NCBI GenBank assembly: GCA_021785795.1
Contig: JAJYEK010000004.1
Span: forward strand, 11,599 to 75,598
Length of the DNA stretch: 64,000 bases
Direction of reading: 5' to 3'
Origin: Pseudomonadota bacterium
GTDB lineage: Bacteria; Pseudomonadota; Gammaproteobacteria; Acidiferrobacterales; UBA6901
Shown here: positions 17,720-26,968 of the stretch, one piece after another
Numbering within the stretch: position 1 is the first letter of the stretch
How the letters are laid out: every line of letters begins with the position of its first letter
The notes under the pieces: model-generated
What the model saw: only the letters and a program-made list of their open reading frames with translations
Told to the model about the DNA's origin: nothing
Databases searched by the model: none
Position numbers and translations under genes: made by a program

Positions 17720-18332
17720 CCGCCGTTCCTAAAACTATAGACATCCCTTCCATTGCCTAGAAGGGCATATCAAGCGACGTATCTATCGCGTCCAGCGAAC
17801 AGCGTTCTGGACGACTCGCGTGCCGGAGTTTCGCCGACAATATCCCGGTAGATCCCGTGGCCGGCCGGGATTGCGCTGCATGCGCCGCTTCTTTCCGCGC
17901 CACTTGACGCCAGAAAGACCAGACATGCGTCGCGTGATCCCTTGCAGGTAGCGCGAAGGTGACCTGATCCGCCATGCGGCGGTTCGGTGATTCGGAGAGA
18001 TTCATGGCCCGGCGGCCAATTGTGGCTGCTGCGGCCTGGTGATTCGAAATGCCATACCGGCGCGCAGACTTGTGCCGACCGATGATCGAGGCGCAAGCTG
18101 GGTTCACCTGCCGAACTTCGATGCCGGCATCAAGCGCCCGGGGGCGAGGATCGTCTGCATGATGCGGCCGTGCGCAAAGCCGGACAACATGCGCGCGCAA
18201 CGCGGCACCTCTGCTTCCAGACAGCTTGTTGGCCCCATCGGGGCGCCAGTGTCTCCGGCGTTCGGCATCGAAAATCCCGTTGATACGATCGCGCCCTGAC
18301 TCAGGCAGGCTCGACGAAACCATCGCCCCGGC
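17720..18332. other. Intergenic region, no supported gene
   Basis: About 600 bases between two interrupted small frames. Long open frames exist on the minus strand (for example 17757-18323), but their residue composition and lack of binding sites make them look like chance GC-rich frames. No repeat or IS end was recognised. Confidence 0.4.
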
Positions 18333-18491
18333 CTACCATAGCCCGATAACCCACAGCCCAATGCCATAACCGCAGTAGCCGCGCAACATGCCGTGTCCGA
18401 ATCCATTGTTCTGGCCCGACGCCGAGACGTTAATCAACACGCCCGACAGGACAAGGCTCTACGTGTACTTCGAGACTGCCTTCCCGATCAT
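18333..18491 (-). pseudogene. Small Gly/aromatic-rich protein gene with in-frame TAG
   Basis: An excellent AGGAGGT site (18498-18504) lies 6 bases before ATG 18491. The frame reads MIGKAVSKYT, then TAG at 18459-18461, then SLVLSGVLINVSASGQNNG and a tail rich in Gly, Tyr and Trp (GFGHGMLRGYCGYGIGLW) to a TAG at 18333. Ignoring the TAG it resembles a 51-residue secreted protein with a signal peptide cut near VSA. The tail recalls glycine/aromatic-rich envelope or sulfur-globule proteins only in composition; no family is claimed. Confidence 0.4.
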
Positions 18492-18551
18492 CGCGCGACC
18501 TCCTTTGCATATGGATGTCGTTCCGATTCCCTGAACCTCAAAAACCGCTGG

Positions 18552-18941
18552 CTAGCGCGCAAGCAACCCCTGCACCCGTTCCAGGCGGCTTCGAACTTCA
18601 TTCGCCAGTCTTTCGATGCCTGGCTTCTCCGTCAGCCTCAACACCGAGACCGGATCCATGAATCCGACAGTCACCCGACCGTCGGATTCCTCGCGTACGA
18701 TCACATTGCAAGGGAGTAGCAATCCGATGTCCGGATCCGCCGCAATTGCCTGGTGCGCCAGAGCGGGGTTGCAGGCTCCAAGAATGCGGTAAGGGCGGCT
18801 GTCCACGCCAAGCTTTTCCTTCATCGTCTTCTTGACGTCAATATCGGTGAGCACGCCAAAACCCTCGGTCTTGAGTGCCTCCACGGTCCGCGCCACCGCG
18901 GCGTCAAAGCCGTCCTTCACCTGAACACTGAACCCGTACAT
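18552..18941 (-). CDS. DUF302-domain protein
   Basis: The 129-residue protein matches the DUF302 pattern: an N-terminal [20 protein letters not shown], then [35 protein letters not shown] and [11 protein letters not shown]. The fold is small, and members are common in sulfur bacteria; the function is not established. The conserved Cys of GACNP and of LPCNV are present. ATG 18941 has GGAGG 10 bases upstream. An FNR-type box lies about 120 bases upstream of the start, suggesting expression under low oxygen. Confidence 0.85.
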   Translation of the reverse strand: MYGFSVQVKDGFDAAVARTVEALKTEGFGVLTDIDVKKTMKEKLGVDSRPYRILGACNPALAHQAIAADPDIGLLLPCNVIVREESDGRVTVGFMDPVSVLRLTEKPGIERLANEVRSRLERVQGLLAR

Positions 18942-19061
18942 AGCAGACCAACCTCCAGCAATAGTGACCGACAAAGGAATTCAGGCTACCCCCCTAACCC
19001 ACAGAGCGACGGTTGATAAACCGAATAAGCTTAAAGGTAAGCAAGAAAGACACGGGGCGTG

Positions 19062-19075
19062 TTGACGCAAATCAA
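19062..19075. promoter_or_regulatory. FNR/ANR-type box
   Basis: TTGACGCAAATCAA matches 9 of 10 defined positions of the FNR consensus. It lies between the cytochrome c stop (19154) and the DUF302 start (18941), on the upstream side of DUF302, the only gene it could serve directly. Confidence 0.5.
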
Positions 19076-19153
19076 CAATCGCTCGAGGGCTGCTGATGGT
19101 CGCCACGACCACCGCCCCGGCGAATTGACTATGGCGCCGAATCCGCCTGCTGC

Positions 19154-19636
19154 TCAGCTCGACCGCAGCTTTCCCGCCTGCGACACAGCCTGATTCCGGT
19201 CGACCCGTGCCGGCCATAACGAGTGGAGCCAGGCTACGATATCACCGACTTCCGCCCTGCTCAGTCGGTCCTTCCAGGCCGGCATCACCACATTCCCGTC
19301 CGGCATCCGTGCTCCGTCTTCGATGGAGTCAACCAGTTGTTGGTAACTGCGTTTCGATACGCTTCCGGTGCCGTTGAGAGGAGGCGCCGCTACGGTAATT
19401 TGGCCACCCCCTGGCGCCCGCCACTCCGGGTGGCCCTGGGCCTGTGCCCCGTGACACGGGGCACAGTCGGCCTGAAAAAGTCGCCGGCCCAGGGCAATTT
19501 GTCCTGACGAAAATCCTGTGAGCCCAGCCGAAGCCGCTGTGGGCCTGACCCCAGCCGAAGCAGGACGGGCAGACTCGCTCTTGCATGCCGCCAGAGACAA
19601 GGCGGCTGCGACAACGATTATCCACGCCTTATTCAT
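19154..19636 (-). CDS. Lipoprotein c-type cytochrome
   Basis: The 160-residue protein has a lipobox (ALSLAAC, Cys18), so it is anchored to a periplasmic membrane face. One haem site CAPCH follows at about 58-62, and a likely axial Met lies in NVVMPAWKDRLSRAEV, a typical class I cytochrome c layout. It would carry electrons in respiration or sulfur/metal oxidation. ATG 19636 is preceded by GAAGAGC. The partner oxidoreductase is not adjacent; purC lies 79 bases upstream on the same strand, probably unrelated. Confidence 0.88.
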   Translation of the reverse strand: MNKAWIIVVAAALSLAACKSESARPASAGVRPTAASAGLTGFSSGQIALGRRLFQADCAPCHGAQAQGHPEWRAPGGGQITVAAPPLNGTGSVSKRSYQQLVDSIEDGARMPDGNVVMPAWKDRLSRAEVGDIVAWLHSLWPARVDRNQAVSQAGKLRSS

Positions 19637-19715
19637 ATTTTGCTCTTCAAGAAATTGGGTATGCCGACAGCGCCCCTCGCGCACCAGAAAATCGGTACGC
19701 CGGCCCCGGCCTGCC

Positions 19716-20627
19716 TTAGCCCCCGGATCCGCCCGCCCGAACCGGTGCGGTAAGCCGGCGCAGGGCTTCCTGGTATTTTTCCGCAGTACGTGCAACGACC
19801 TCCACTGGCAGGTCCGGGGCAGGCGGCCGCTTGTTCCAGTCGAGAGACTCGAGATAGTCGCGCACATACTGCTTGTCGAAGCTGGGCGGATTGCTTCCCG
19901 GGCGGTACTGGTCGGCAGGCCAGAACCGCGACGAGTCGGGTGTCAACACCTCATCAATCAGCGTCAGCGTCCCCGCGTCGTCAAGACCAAATTCGAACTT
20001 GGTATCGGCGATTATAATGCCACGCGTCAGGGCATAGGCCGCAGCCTCTGTATACAGGGCAATGCTTACCTCCCGGACCCGCCGCGCCAGATCCTCCCCA
20101 ATCGCCGCTACTGTCTGCGCGAAGCTGATGTTCTCGTCGTGCGCGCCGGCCTCGGCCTTGGTGGACGGCGTGAACAGCGTTTGCGGAAGACGCTCCGCCT
20201 CGCGCAGACCTGAGGGCAGCGAAATGCCACATACCGTGCCGGCTTTCCGGTACTCCTTCCAGCCGGACCCAACGAGGTAGCCCCGGACGATCGCCTCAAT
20301 CGGCAGCGGTCTCAGTCTGCGCACGACCATGGACCGACCCGACAGCAGTTCGCGCTCGGCCGCATCCGGAAGCACCTGCTCCAGGGAAATGTCTGATAGA
20401 TGGTTGGGTACGATGTGCCGCAGCCGCCCGAACCAAAAATGAGACATGGCAGTCAGCACCGTCCCTTTGTCCGGTATCGGTGTCGGCAATACGACATCGA
20501 ACGCCGAAATCCGGTCCGTGGCGACAATGAGCATGTTGCGGTCATCGACGGAATAGATGTCCCGCACTTTGCCGCGATGCAGAAGCGGCAGGTTTTTCAG
20601 ATTGGAATTAAAGAGGGGCTCAGACAT
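19716..20627 (-). CDS. purC: Phosphoribosylaminoimidazole-succinocarboxamide synthase
   Basis: This enzyme joins aspartate to CAIR in purine synthesis. The 303-residue length matches the longer SAICAR synthase subtype. Motifs include [13 protein letters not shown] at the start, [30 protein letters not shown], and [11 protein letters not shown] followed by [17 protein letters not shown] 20627 has AGGAA upstream. It stands alone. Confidence 0.95.
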   Translation of the reverse strand: MSEPLFNSNLKNLPLLHRGKVRDIYSVDDRNMLIVATDRISAFDVVLPTPIPDKGTVLTAMSHFWFGRLRHIVPNHLSDISLEQVLPDAAERELLSGRSMVVRRLRPLPIEAIVRGYLVGSGWKEYRKAGTVCGISLPSGLREAERLPQTLFTPSTKAEAGAHDENISFAQTVAAIGEDLARRVREVSIALYTEAAAYALTRGIIIADTKFEFGLDDAGTLTLIDEVLTPDSSRFWPADQYRPGSNPPSFDKQYVRDYLESLDWNKRPPAPDLPVEVVARTAEKYQEALRRLTAPVRAGGSGG

Positions 20628-20955
20628 CGGGTACGGTTCCTGTTAGTCCTGGGGCGCCTGCCTATTTTAAACGGCAGCGGCGCCAAAGCCTACCCCGGCC
20701 GGGTTTCTACTACCCGCATGGGCCAGGCGGGGGGGTTTCACCCACACGTTCTCTTCTGGACCCAGCGCGGCGGCAGTCGGACTGTCTTAGACGGGCGCCA
20801 GGAATACGGGCCGTTTCAGGGGGACAGTTCCGCCATGCGCGTCGTTACTGACGCCGGATCCGGAGGCGGCCCCAGTCTTCTCCGCTCGGCTGCGCTTGGG
20901 CGCCGGCCGCGCAAGTGCCAGCCAGGCCTCGGGACCGGACAAGGAAAGAAACTGC
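20628..20955. other. Intergenic region
   Basis: About 330 bases between psiE and purC on the same strand. I see no credible small gene or clear terminator; it presumably carries the purC promoter. Confidence 0.4.
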
Positions 20956-21357
20956 CTAAGAACCGTCGTTCGGGAATTTCGTGTCGCCGTAACCGATCAC
21001 GAGCGTAGTGAGCGCCAGAACGAATACGGACCCAGATAGCGCAACAACGGTCCATCCGGTCATTCCTTTCATTCCGAGTATGATATAGCGCGCGATTGCG
21101 ACCATGGCGATATAAAGGGTATAGCGCAGCGGCAGCTTGCCGCTGGAAAAGTACAGACCAACCATGGTGATGATCTCCAAATAGATGAACAGCAGCAGAA
21201 TGTCCTGAAGTGCGACAGCACCGGCACCTACCACCTGCGCCGTCACGCGTCCAATCGCAAACAGAGTTCCAACGACGATGAGTGCGAGGCCGAGCCCCTC
21301 GATCACGCGCAGAACATTCATGACCGTCCGGCCGATTTTGTCTTCTGTCTTCTTCAT
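20956..21357 (-). CDS. psiE: PsiE-like phosphate-starvation-inducible membrane protein
   Basis: The 133-residue protein has four hydrophobic segments (GLGLALIVVGTLFAIG, LQDILLLFIYLEIITMVGLY, LPLRYTLYIAMVAIARYIIL and VVALSGSVFVLALTTLVIG) and the family core FIYLEIITMVGLYFSSGKLP. AAGGAGGG precedes ATG 21357. PsiE is induced by phosphate limitation in E. coli; its biochemical role is unknown. Confidence 0.85.
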   Translation of the reverse strand: MKKTEDKIGRTVMNVLRVIEGLGLALIVVGTLFAIGRVTAQVVGAGAVALQDILLLFIYLEIITMVGLYFSSGKLPLRYTLYIAMVAIARYIILGMKGMTGWTVVALSGSVFVLALTTLVIGYGDTKFPNDGS

Positions 21358-21675
21358 TCGCCCTCCTTAAACGGTAAAGGTCGAGAATTCCTGCCTGACA
21401 CGCCACCTTTCCGCCACTCAAGCGCTACGTCTCAACCCCCCCTTATGCCGTAGCACTTTCCATGGTAGCCAGAAACCTCTGCCAGCGAAACATCACAGCT
21501 GGCAGTGCGCAAACGGGGAATTTTGCGGATATGGGCCGGGGCTCGCGCATGGTGCGCGTCCGCCGCGGGATCCGCCCCATCCCGGAACGCGATACCGCCG
21601 TAATGCAGACCGGGCACCTGCCCGTCCGGCGCCAGCGTCGAGCCGCTGCGGTCGATGCCGCCCGGCCGAAACGGC
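21358..21675. other. Intergenic region with a coding-like scrap
   Basis: About 320 bases between murI and psiE. On the minus strand one frame after the murI stop reads plausibly (PGGIDRSGSTLAPDGQVPG then LHYGGIAFRDGADP) up to a stop near 21432. It has no start codon or binding site and no family I recognise. It may be a gene relic. Confidence 0.3.
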
Positions 21676-22482
21676 TCAAATCTTTACGACGTGCACATTG
21701 TCGAGCACTTGGCCTAGAAAGCGCTCTCCTACTTCCTGAAATCGTTGCGGCACATCGGTGACGAAGAAGCGGTACTCGGGGACCCCGATCTGAGGATTTG
21801 CAAGGCCCCCCGCTTTCAGCAACGTTGCGGCCTCGGCCGCAATAGCGTCAGCGGAATCCACAAGATGCACATCTCCTCCAATAACCTGGCGCAGCAGCGG
21901 CCTGAGCAGCGGATAATGCGTGCAACCCAGCACCAGTGTATCAATGCCATCCCGGCACAATGGCCGAAGGTACTCCTCAGCTGTAATGCGGGTCACAACG
22001 TGATCGAGCCAACCTTCCTCCACGAGCGGCACGAACAGCGGACAGGCCCGGGACTGAACTCGGATCGATGGGTCATGACGGGCGATCGCCTGGTCGTAGG
22101 CACCGCTCGCGACGGTCGCCAGGGTGCCGATCACGCCCACGCGCTTGCTGCGGGTCTCCTGGGCGGCGCCCCGGGCCCCCGCATTGATTACATCCAGCAC
22201 TGGAACCGGGGACAGTGCGCGAATAACCTGAGAGGCGACAGCCGCCATCGTGTTGCATGCTACCACCAGGATCTTCACCCGCTTTTCCAGCAGGAATTCC
22301 ACGATCTGGGCAGCAAAACGAGCTATGGTCTCGTCCGATTTCACCCCATATGGAACCCGCGCCGTATCTCCGAAGTAGTAAATGTTCTCCTGCGGCAACT
22401 GCCGCCGAAGCGCATGAACCACGGTCAGGCCACCGACACCAGAATCAAAAACGCCGATGGGATATTCGGGTAGGGATGACAC
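21676..22482 (-). CDS. murI: Glutamate racemase
   Basis: MurI makes D-glutamate for peptidoglycan. The 268-residue protein has IGVFDSGVGGLTV at the start, the first catalytic Cys in VVACNTMAAVA and the second in LVLGCTHYPLL, plus YFGDTARVPYG. The start is a GTG at 22482 by homology; its binding site is weak. The SemiSWEET gene is convergent in neither sense: it lies just upstream on the same strand (22 bases), so the two could be cotranscribed. Confidence 0.95.
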   Translation of the reverse strand: MSSLPEYPIGVFDSGVGGLTVVHALRRQLPQENIYYFGDTARVPYGVKSDETIARFAAQIVEFLLEKRVKILVVACNTMAAVASQVIRALSPVPVLDVINAGARGAAQETRSKRVGVIGTLATVASGAYDQAIARHDPSIRVQSRACPLFVPLVEEGWLDHVVTRITAEEYLRPLCRDGIDTLVLGCTHYPLLRPLLRQVIGGDVHLVDSADAIAAEAATLLKAGGLANPQIGVPEYRFFVTDVPQRFQEVGERFLGQVLDNVHVVKI

Positions 22483-22503
22483 GATTTGCCGGGCAAACAG
22501 AAG

Positions 22504-22758
22504 TTACTTATATTTTATCTTAAAAATCAGAATCGTCACCGCCAGAACAAACGTGACCGTGTTCGCGAGGATTACTGGAACCGATCGGATTCCGACCCCG
22601 TAGACAATCCACAAAAACACGCCCGCAGCAAAGAGCGTGAACATGCCAAGCGATATGTCCTTGGCGGATTTCGTCCTCCAAGTCTTCATTGCCTGCGGGA
22701 AAAATGCAACGGTGGTCAAGGTACCGGCCAGCACTCCGACGGCATTCGCGATTTCCAT
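22504..22758 (-). CDS. SemiSWEET-type sugar transporter
   Basis: The 84-residue protein has three membrane helices and the PQ motif of the MtN3/SWEET family (TVAFFPQAMKTWRTKSAKDI), with LGMFTLFAAGVFLWIVYGV as helix 2. SemiSWEETs work as dimers to pass sugars across the inner membrane. In an autotroph the sugar and direction are unclear. It starts at ATG 22758 and ends 22 bases before murI. Confidence 0.88.
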   Translation of the reverse strand: MEIANAVGVLAGTLTTVAFFPQAMKTWRTKSAKDISLGMFTLFAAGVFLWIVYGVGIRSVPVILANTVTFVLAVTILIFKIKYK

Positions 22759-23794
22759 GGGTGTCGTTGTCTCAGCCAGACGGGATTGGGCTCATACGCC
22801 AAAAACGCGGGACGGCAACCCATTGCCGCCGTCCTGGCAATAGGCCCCTAACGTCGGTCTGACCGGCACCACGTCCACCGGCATTCTCCATGCCGGCATT
22901 TCCGGGCAAATAGACTCGCTGCCGGCCAATGCGAAACCGGCCCCGGTCCCTACCCAGCAACCATCGTGGACAGCGGGCCGCACCGATGCCATTGCCCGGC
23001 GCGGATAGACCGAAGGCCCCAAAATCCTCAACGCTGCAGTCGCTTCCCGCCACACGGCTGAAAAATCGACTCGGATTCATGCCGCTAGAAGCCAAACTGG
23101 GCGGGTACGCTAACACCATTCAATCTGAAGGCGCAAGCCTCGGAGTCCATCGCCGGACGTTGTGAACACCGACCGAACCGGCATGAATTTAGATGGTTCC
23201 CGCCGCGTGCCTCCAGCCGGGCGTTACGGGGACTGCGCGCGAATGCAATGCCCGATGCCGCTCACGACCCGAAATTGGCAGCGAAACCTTCGATTCGCGT
23301 GACATCGCTGCGAAATGTCCTGCAATTCGAACAACGCCGGCCTCGCCACGACCCGCCCGGTCCCGCCGTGTTGGCCGTCGTCCGCCAGCTCGGCGCGCTC
23401 CGGCTAAAATCGTCCGTTCGGCTCTTCTGTCTCTCCACATCGATTGCGCAATCAATGATCGCGATTCCACAGCGCAAGCAACATCTTGGCTCGCCGCTTT
23501 ACTATACTCAGCGCACCATTCGCCAGAGCGTCCGAGACCGGGCATGACCTACCGCTTGCTTCAAACCACGCAGATGCGTTCGATCAAGATCAATTCCAGA
23601 GTGAGCGAGCATACGCTGATGACCCCGGAGCCTGCCGGCGACGGCCGGTTGTCGGATATAGGCGCACCGGCAGCTGCACAAATGCTATAAGCTCGCAGAC
23701 AACCACATGGCGGCGTTCACCTCGGTGACACATCGACGATATAGCTTGTGACTTTCGGAACTCCTCCTGAACATTGCAATCACAGGTACTAGCT
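22759..23794. other. Intergenic region, about 1 kb
   Basis: This spacer separates the divergent SemiSWEET and PDC-sensor genes. Several GC-rich open frames exist, but none has a binding site, a plausible start or recognisable domain. A 9/10 FNR-like match (TCGATCAAGATCAA, 23580-23593) lies about 200 bases before the PDC gene and could be chance. Confidence 0.4.
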
Positions 23795-24766
23795 ATGACG
23801 ACACTGCAACAGACCATCCTCGAAAAAAAGGCTGCGCTCGCCGAAATCGTCAGTACGCCGTTCGCACAGATCGCCGAGCAGGTTGCCGAAGTCTGGCCGG
23901 ATGCCGACGCCATTGATCAGCGGCTGCGCGAAAATCTTTCACTACTGCCCAACTGCCATCTTTTGTATGCCTGGGATCTCAATGGCATCGAGTTGTCCTC
24001 GATGGTGCGAGCGTCCGGACCGGATCCTTCATGGCGCGGCCGCGACCTTTCGGATCGACCTTATCTCAAGAATCATCTGCCTTTCAAGGGCGTGATGTTG
24101 TCGTCGGTTTATCTGTCGAAATATACCTTCGAATACTGCCTCACTGTATTGCAGGCCGTGCGCCGCGACCACCAGTTACTCGGATTCATCGCCGCGGATT
24201 TTGCTGTCAACGATCTGCTTCGCAGCACCCGCATCTCAGTGCCGCACAAAGTGCACTGGCAGCAGTTCCGCGGGGATCCATCGGTGCGTGGCACGGTCTT
24301 CATGCAGACGCGGACACCAAGCGTTTTCGACAAGTACGCCAATGAGTCGATCGAGGCCACGGACTTGCTGATGCGCGAATATGGCGTATTCCATACGCAG
24401 ATTCATTTCTCGAGCGGACGCTGCTCGCTGTGGCTGTTGGACGACCCCTACAATTACCACCTGCACAGCATCGATGAGATCATTGATCCGGAGATGCGTT
24501 TGGTCTATCCGGCACGCCGCTACGCCGAAAACGCCAGGACCCGGGAAACCGACATCGTCCGGGTATTGGAACAATTTCGGGCGCTGCGCTTTTTGGACGA
24601 GACGATTTACTTGCGCTCCAGTTCGCTTAATGTCATGAACGGCATGGTGGGCCTGACTTTCTCTTGCGACGGTTCGCATTACATGTCAGCCGAAGAGTTC
24701 CTTGACCGCGATCTTTCATTCTGGATCGGTGGAAGGACACCCTCTGGACAGGCCATGACTGGGTGA
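23795..24766 (+). CDS. PDC/Cache-like sensor-domain protein
   Basis: The 323-residue protein has a PDC-type ligand-binding domain without signal peptide, membrane helix or output domain. Recognisable blocks are LLYAWDLNGIELS, GRDLSDRPYLKN, LLGFIAADFAVNDLL, QFRGDPSVRGTVFMQTRTPS and VGLTFSCDGSHYMSAEEFL. Similar stand-alone proteins occur in other sulfur bacteria. It may bind a small molecule in the cytoplasm and act on an unlinked partner. ATG 23795 is chosen over an upstream TTG because homologue-like sequence starts there. No linked kinase or cyclase is seen. Confidence 0.7.
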   Translation: MTTLQQTILEKKAALAEIVSTPFAQIAEQVAEVWPDADAIDQRLRENLSLLPNCHLLYAWDLNGIELSSMVRASGPDPSWRGRDLSDRPYLKNHLPFKGVMLSSVYLSKYTFEYCLTVLQAVRRDHQLLGFIAADFAVNDLLRSTRISVPHKVHWQQFRGDPSVRGTVFMQTRTPSVFDKYANESIEATDLLMREYGVFHTQIHFSSGRCSLWLLDDPYNYHLHSIDEIIDPEMRLVYPARRYAENARTRETDIVRVLEQFRALRFLDETIYLRSSSLNVMNGMVGLTFSCDGSHYMSAEEFLDRDLSFWIGGRTPSGQAMTG

Positions 24767-24843
24767 AGGCGGCTTGCTGCCAGCAATCGCATTGCGCGGC
24801 TGGCCGGGTCGCTTCTCCGGTCTTCAAAAGAGACCCTCCAGTG

Positions 24844-25491
24844 CTAGAGACGTGCGACCGTCACCTCAAATGCGCCGGTGATGGGAGAATGGCACAGCAG
24901 TTCGCCACGTTCGATATCGAAATACCAGCCGTGCAGCGTCAGCTGCCCCGCTTCGACCGCTTCGCGCACGAATGGAAACCCCATCAGGTTGCGAAGGGAT
25001 ATTCGAATAGCTGCCTGCTCGCACGCGCGCTCGCGCGCCTCTGCCGCCGCCCCCGAATATGCGGCACGCACCTCGTTCCGGGCTTCTGCAACGATCGACA
25101 TCCATGGCGCGATGAACCCGGATGGGCGGGGATTATCCTGGGCTTCTTCAAGAAGCGCGCGTATTCCACCGCAGCGCGCATGCCCCATTACGATCAGCTG
25201 ACTCACGTGCAATGCGCTGACGGCGAACTCGAGCGCTGCGCTCGTACCGTGATAGCCTCCGCCCAATTCGCACGGCGGGATGAGATTTGCGACATTTCTC
25301 ACCACGAACAAATCCCCAGGATCGCTGTCGGTGATGATGGCCGGATCCACTCGGGAATCGCAGCAGGCCACGATCATTACCTTGGGTGACTGTCCTTGAC
25401 GGGTTAGGCGCTCATAAAGCCCACGATCCTCAGAAAAGTAGTGCTTCTGGAAACGCCGAAAGCCACTCACCAACTCATTCACATTTTTCAT
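24844..25491 (-). CDS. Beta-class carbonic anhydrase
   Basis: The enzyme interconverts CO2 and bicarbonate with a zinc ion. The 215-residue protein has the Zn/Asp-Arg dyad VACCDSRVDP and the His-x2-Cys ligands in VMGHARCGGIRAL. GAGGGAAGA precedes ATG 25491. Its position a few kb from the cbb genes suggests a role in inorganic-carbon supply, but it is not in their operon. No carboxysome shell genes are present. Confidence 0.93.
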   Translation of the reverse strand: MKNVNELVSGFRRFQKHYFSEDRGLYERLTRQGQSPKVMIVACCDSRVDPAIITDSDPGDLFVVRNVANLIPPCELGGGYHGTSAALEFAVSALHVSQLIVMGHARCGGIRALLEEAQDNPRPSGFIAPWMSIVAEARNEVRAAYSGAAAEARERACEQAAIRISLRNLMGFPFVREAVEAGQLTLHGWYFDIERGELLCHSPITGAFEVTVARL

Positions 25492-25651
25492 CTGCAGGTC
25501 TTCCCTCTTTGCATATTATTGGCCTTTTCCGACTTCACGACCGTGGCAGACGCAAAGCCATGCGGAGCCGGCAGAGGAGGGCCAATACCGACGCACCAGC
25601 AGAAAGCCTGCAGGCCGCCAGCCGCCGCACCGGCAGCAGGAAACCTCGGCT

Positions 25652-26803
25652 TCAGGCGTGCGCGTTGCGCACCACCTGCGCGAGTATTCCGATTCCGCGC
25701 TCGATCGCCTCGTCTCCGGCATTGCTGAAATTCAGCCTCAGAAAGCCGCGTGGCCGGTCTTCATCCGGGAAAAACGGCTCCCCCGGCATAAATGCCACAT
25801 CGTGTTCCAGCGCCTTACTGAGCAACTCGCGCGAATCCAGCAACCGGTTGAGCTGCACCCAGAAAAACAGGCCGCCCGTCGGCAATTCCCACTTCCCCAA
25901 GTCGCGGAAGTGGCGGTCCAGGGCCGATGCCATTGCGTCCCGCCGCGCGCGGTAGCTCGCCCGCAGCGCTTCCAGATGTTCCGGATAGTCAGAGCTGCCC
26001 AGAAAGCGGTCGGCCCACCACTGGCCGAGCCTGCTGCTGTGCAGATCGGCCGACTGCTTGAGCCGAACAAGCAGCGGATACACATCGCGGGATGCCGCTG
26101 CATAGCCGATACGCAATCCCGGCAGCCCGGTTTTCGATAGACTTCCGAGATATACCCAGGAAGACGACTTCAGACGACCACAGATCGGAACGTGCTCGGC
26201 CGTCCCATACCGCAATTCCCGATACGGCTCGTCTTCTATGAGCGGCACGCGTGCGTTGTCAAGCACTTCCCCAACTTCTGTTCGTGTCGATTCGCAATAA
26301 CAATATCCGGAAGGATTCTGGAATGTCGGAATCAGATACACGAAGGCCGGCCGCTGCCTTTCGATGCTGTCCGCTAGCGACGCCGGGTCTATCCCGCTCG
26401 GGGACAGCGGCAGAGCAATAAAGCGCGCACCGAACAAACGAAACGACTGGATTGCCGCCAGATAACTCGGCGCCTCGAGCATGACCGGCGTACCCGGGTC
26501 GATGAACAACTTCGACGTCAGATCAATGCCTTGCTGCGACCCAGCGGTAATCAGGACCTGATCCGCCTCGCAGGCACGTCCGATCCGGGTGAGGTCTGCG
26601 GCAATGCGCACCCGCAACGACGGCTCTCCCTCGGTTGTACCATACTGCCGCAGGTGCTGCGGTGCTGCAGCCAGATCAAGATCCGGCATCGCCTCCGTTG
26701 CCGGCAGACCGCCGGCAAACGAAATGACGCCATCACGCTGCGTCAGCGCAAGAATCTCGCGTATCAATGACCCGGTTAGTCGCTCAATGCGCTCCGAAAA
26801 CAT
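25652..26803 (-). CDS. PLP-dependent aminotransferase (class I/II, 2-aminoadipate type)
   Basis: The 383-residue fold type I aminotransferase resembles the enzyme half of MocR-like and LysN proteins. It shows SFAGGLPATEAMP, LITAGSQQGIDL, PTFQNPSGY, LIEDEPYRELRY and the PLP lysine in SLSKTGLPGLRIGY. There is no N-terminal GntR domain, so it is an enzyme, not a regulator. The amino donor and acceptor cannot be told. It is upstream of and co-directional with the carbonic anhydrase gene. Confidence 0.85.
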   Translation of the reverse strand: MFSERIERLTGSLIREILALTQRDGVISFAGGLPATEAMPDLDLAAAPQHLRQYGTTEGEPSLRVRIAADLTRIGRACEADQVLITAGSQQGIDLTSKLFIDPGTPVMLEAPSYLAAIQSFRLFGARFIALPLSPSGIDPASLADSIERQRPAFVYLIPTFQNPSGYCYCESTRTEVGEVLDNARVPLIEDEPYRELRYGTAEHVPICGRLKSSSWVYLGSLSKTGLPGLRIGYAAASRDVYPLLVRLKQSADLHSSRLGQWWADRFLGSSDYPEHLEALRASYRARRDAMASALDRHFRDLGKWELPTGGLFFWVQLNRLLDSRELLSKALEHDVAFMPGEPFFPDEDRPRGFLRLNFSNAGDEAIERGIGILAQVVRNAHA

Positions 26804-26968
26804 GCTCGTTCCCGATTCTGTCCGTCAATTATGCAGGCAGCATTACGCTGCCCTGGCTGGCGCATAGTATATCGGAATCCGATCTTCTTGCGACGGCTGC
26901 GCATGCACTTGATGTGCCAGCGCCGCCCGGCAGACTACCGCTAATCTGATAATTCGGAGACGTGGCGC

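Noticed and set aside
17757..18323. 188-codon minus-strand frame in the gap after the SHOCT gene
   Set aside because: Arg/Ala/Ser-rich, no binding site, no recognisable domain; treated as a chance GC-rich frame.
17426..18491. Genome-wide amber recoding
   Set aside because: Many confident genes end at TAG or TGA normally (for example pilH ends at TAG directly before pilI), so systematic UAG recoding is not supported by this window.
23193..23690. 165-codon plus-strand frame upstream of the PDC gene
   Set aside because: Composition is typical of noncoding GC-rich frames and it has no start signal.
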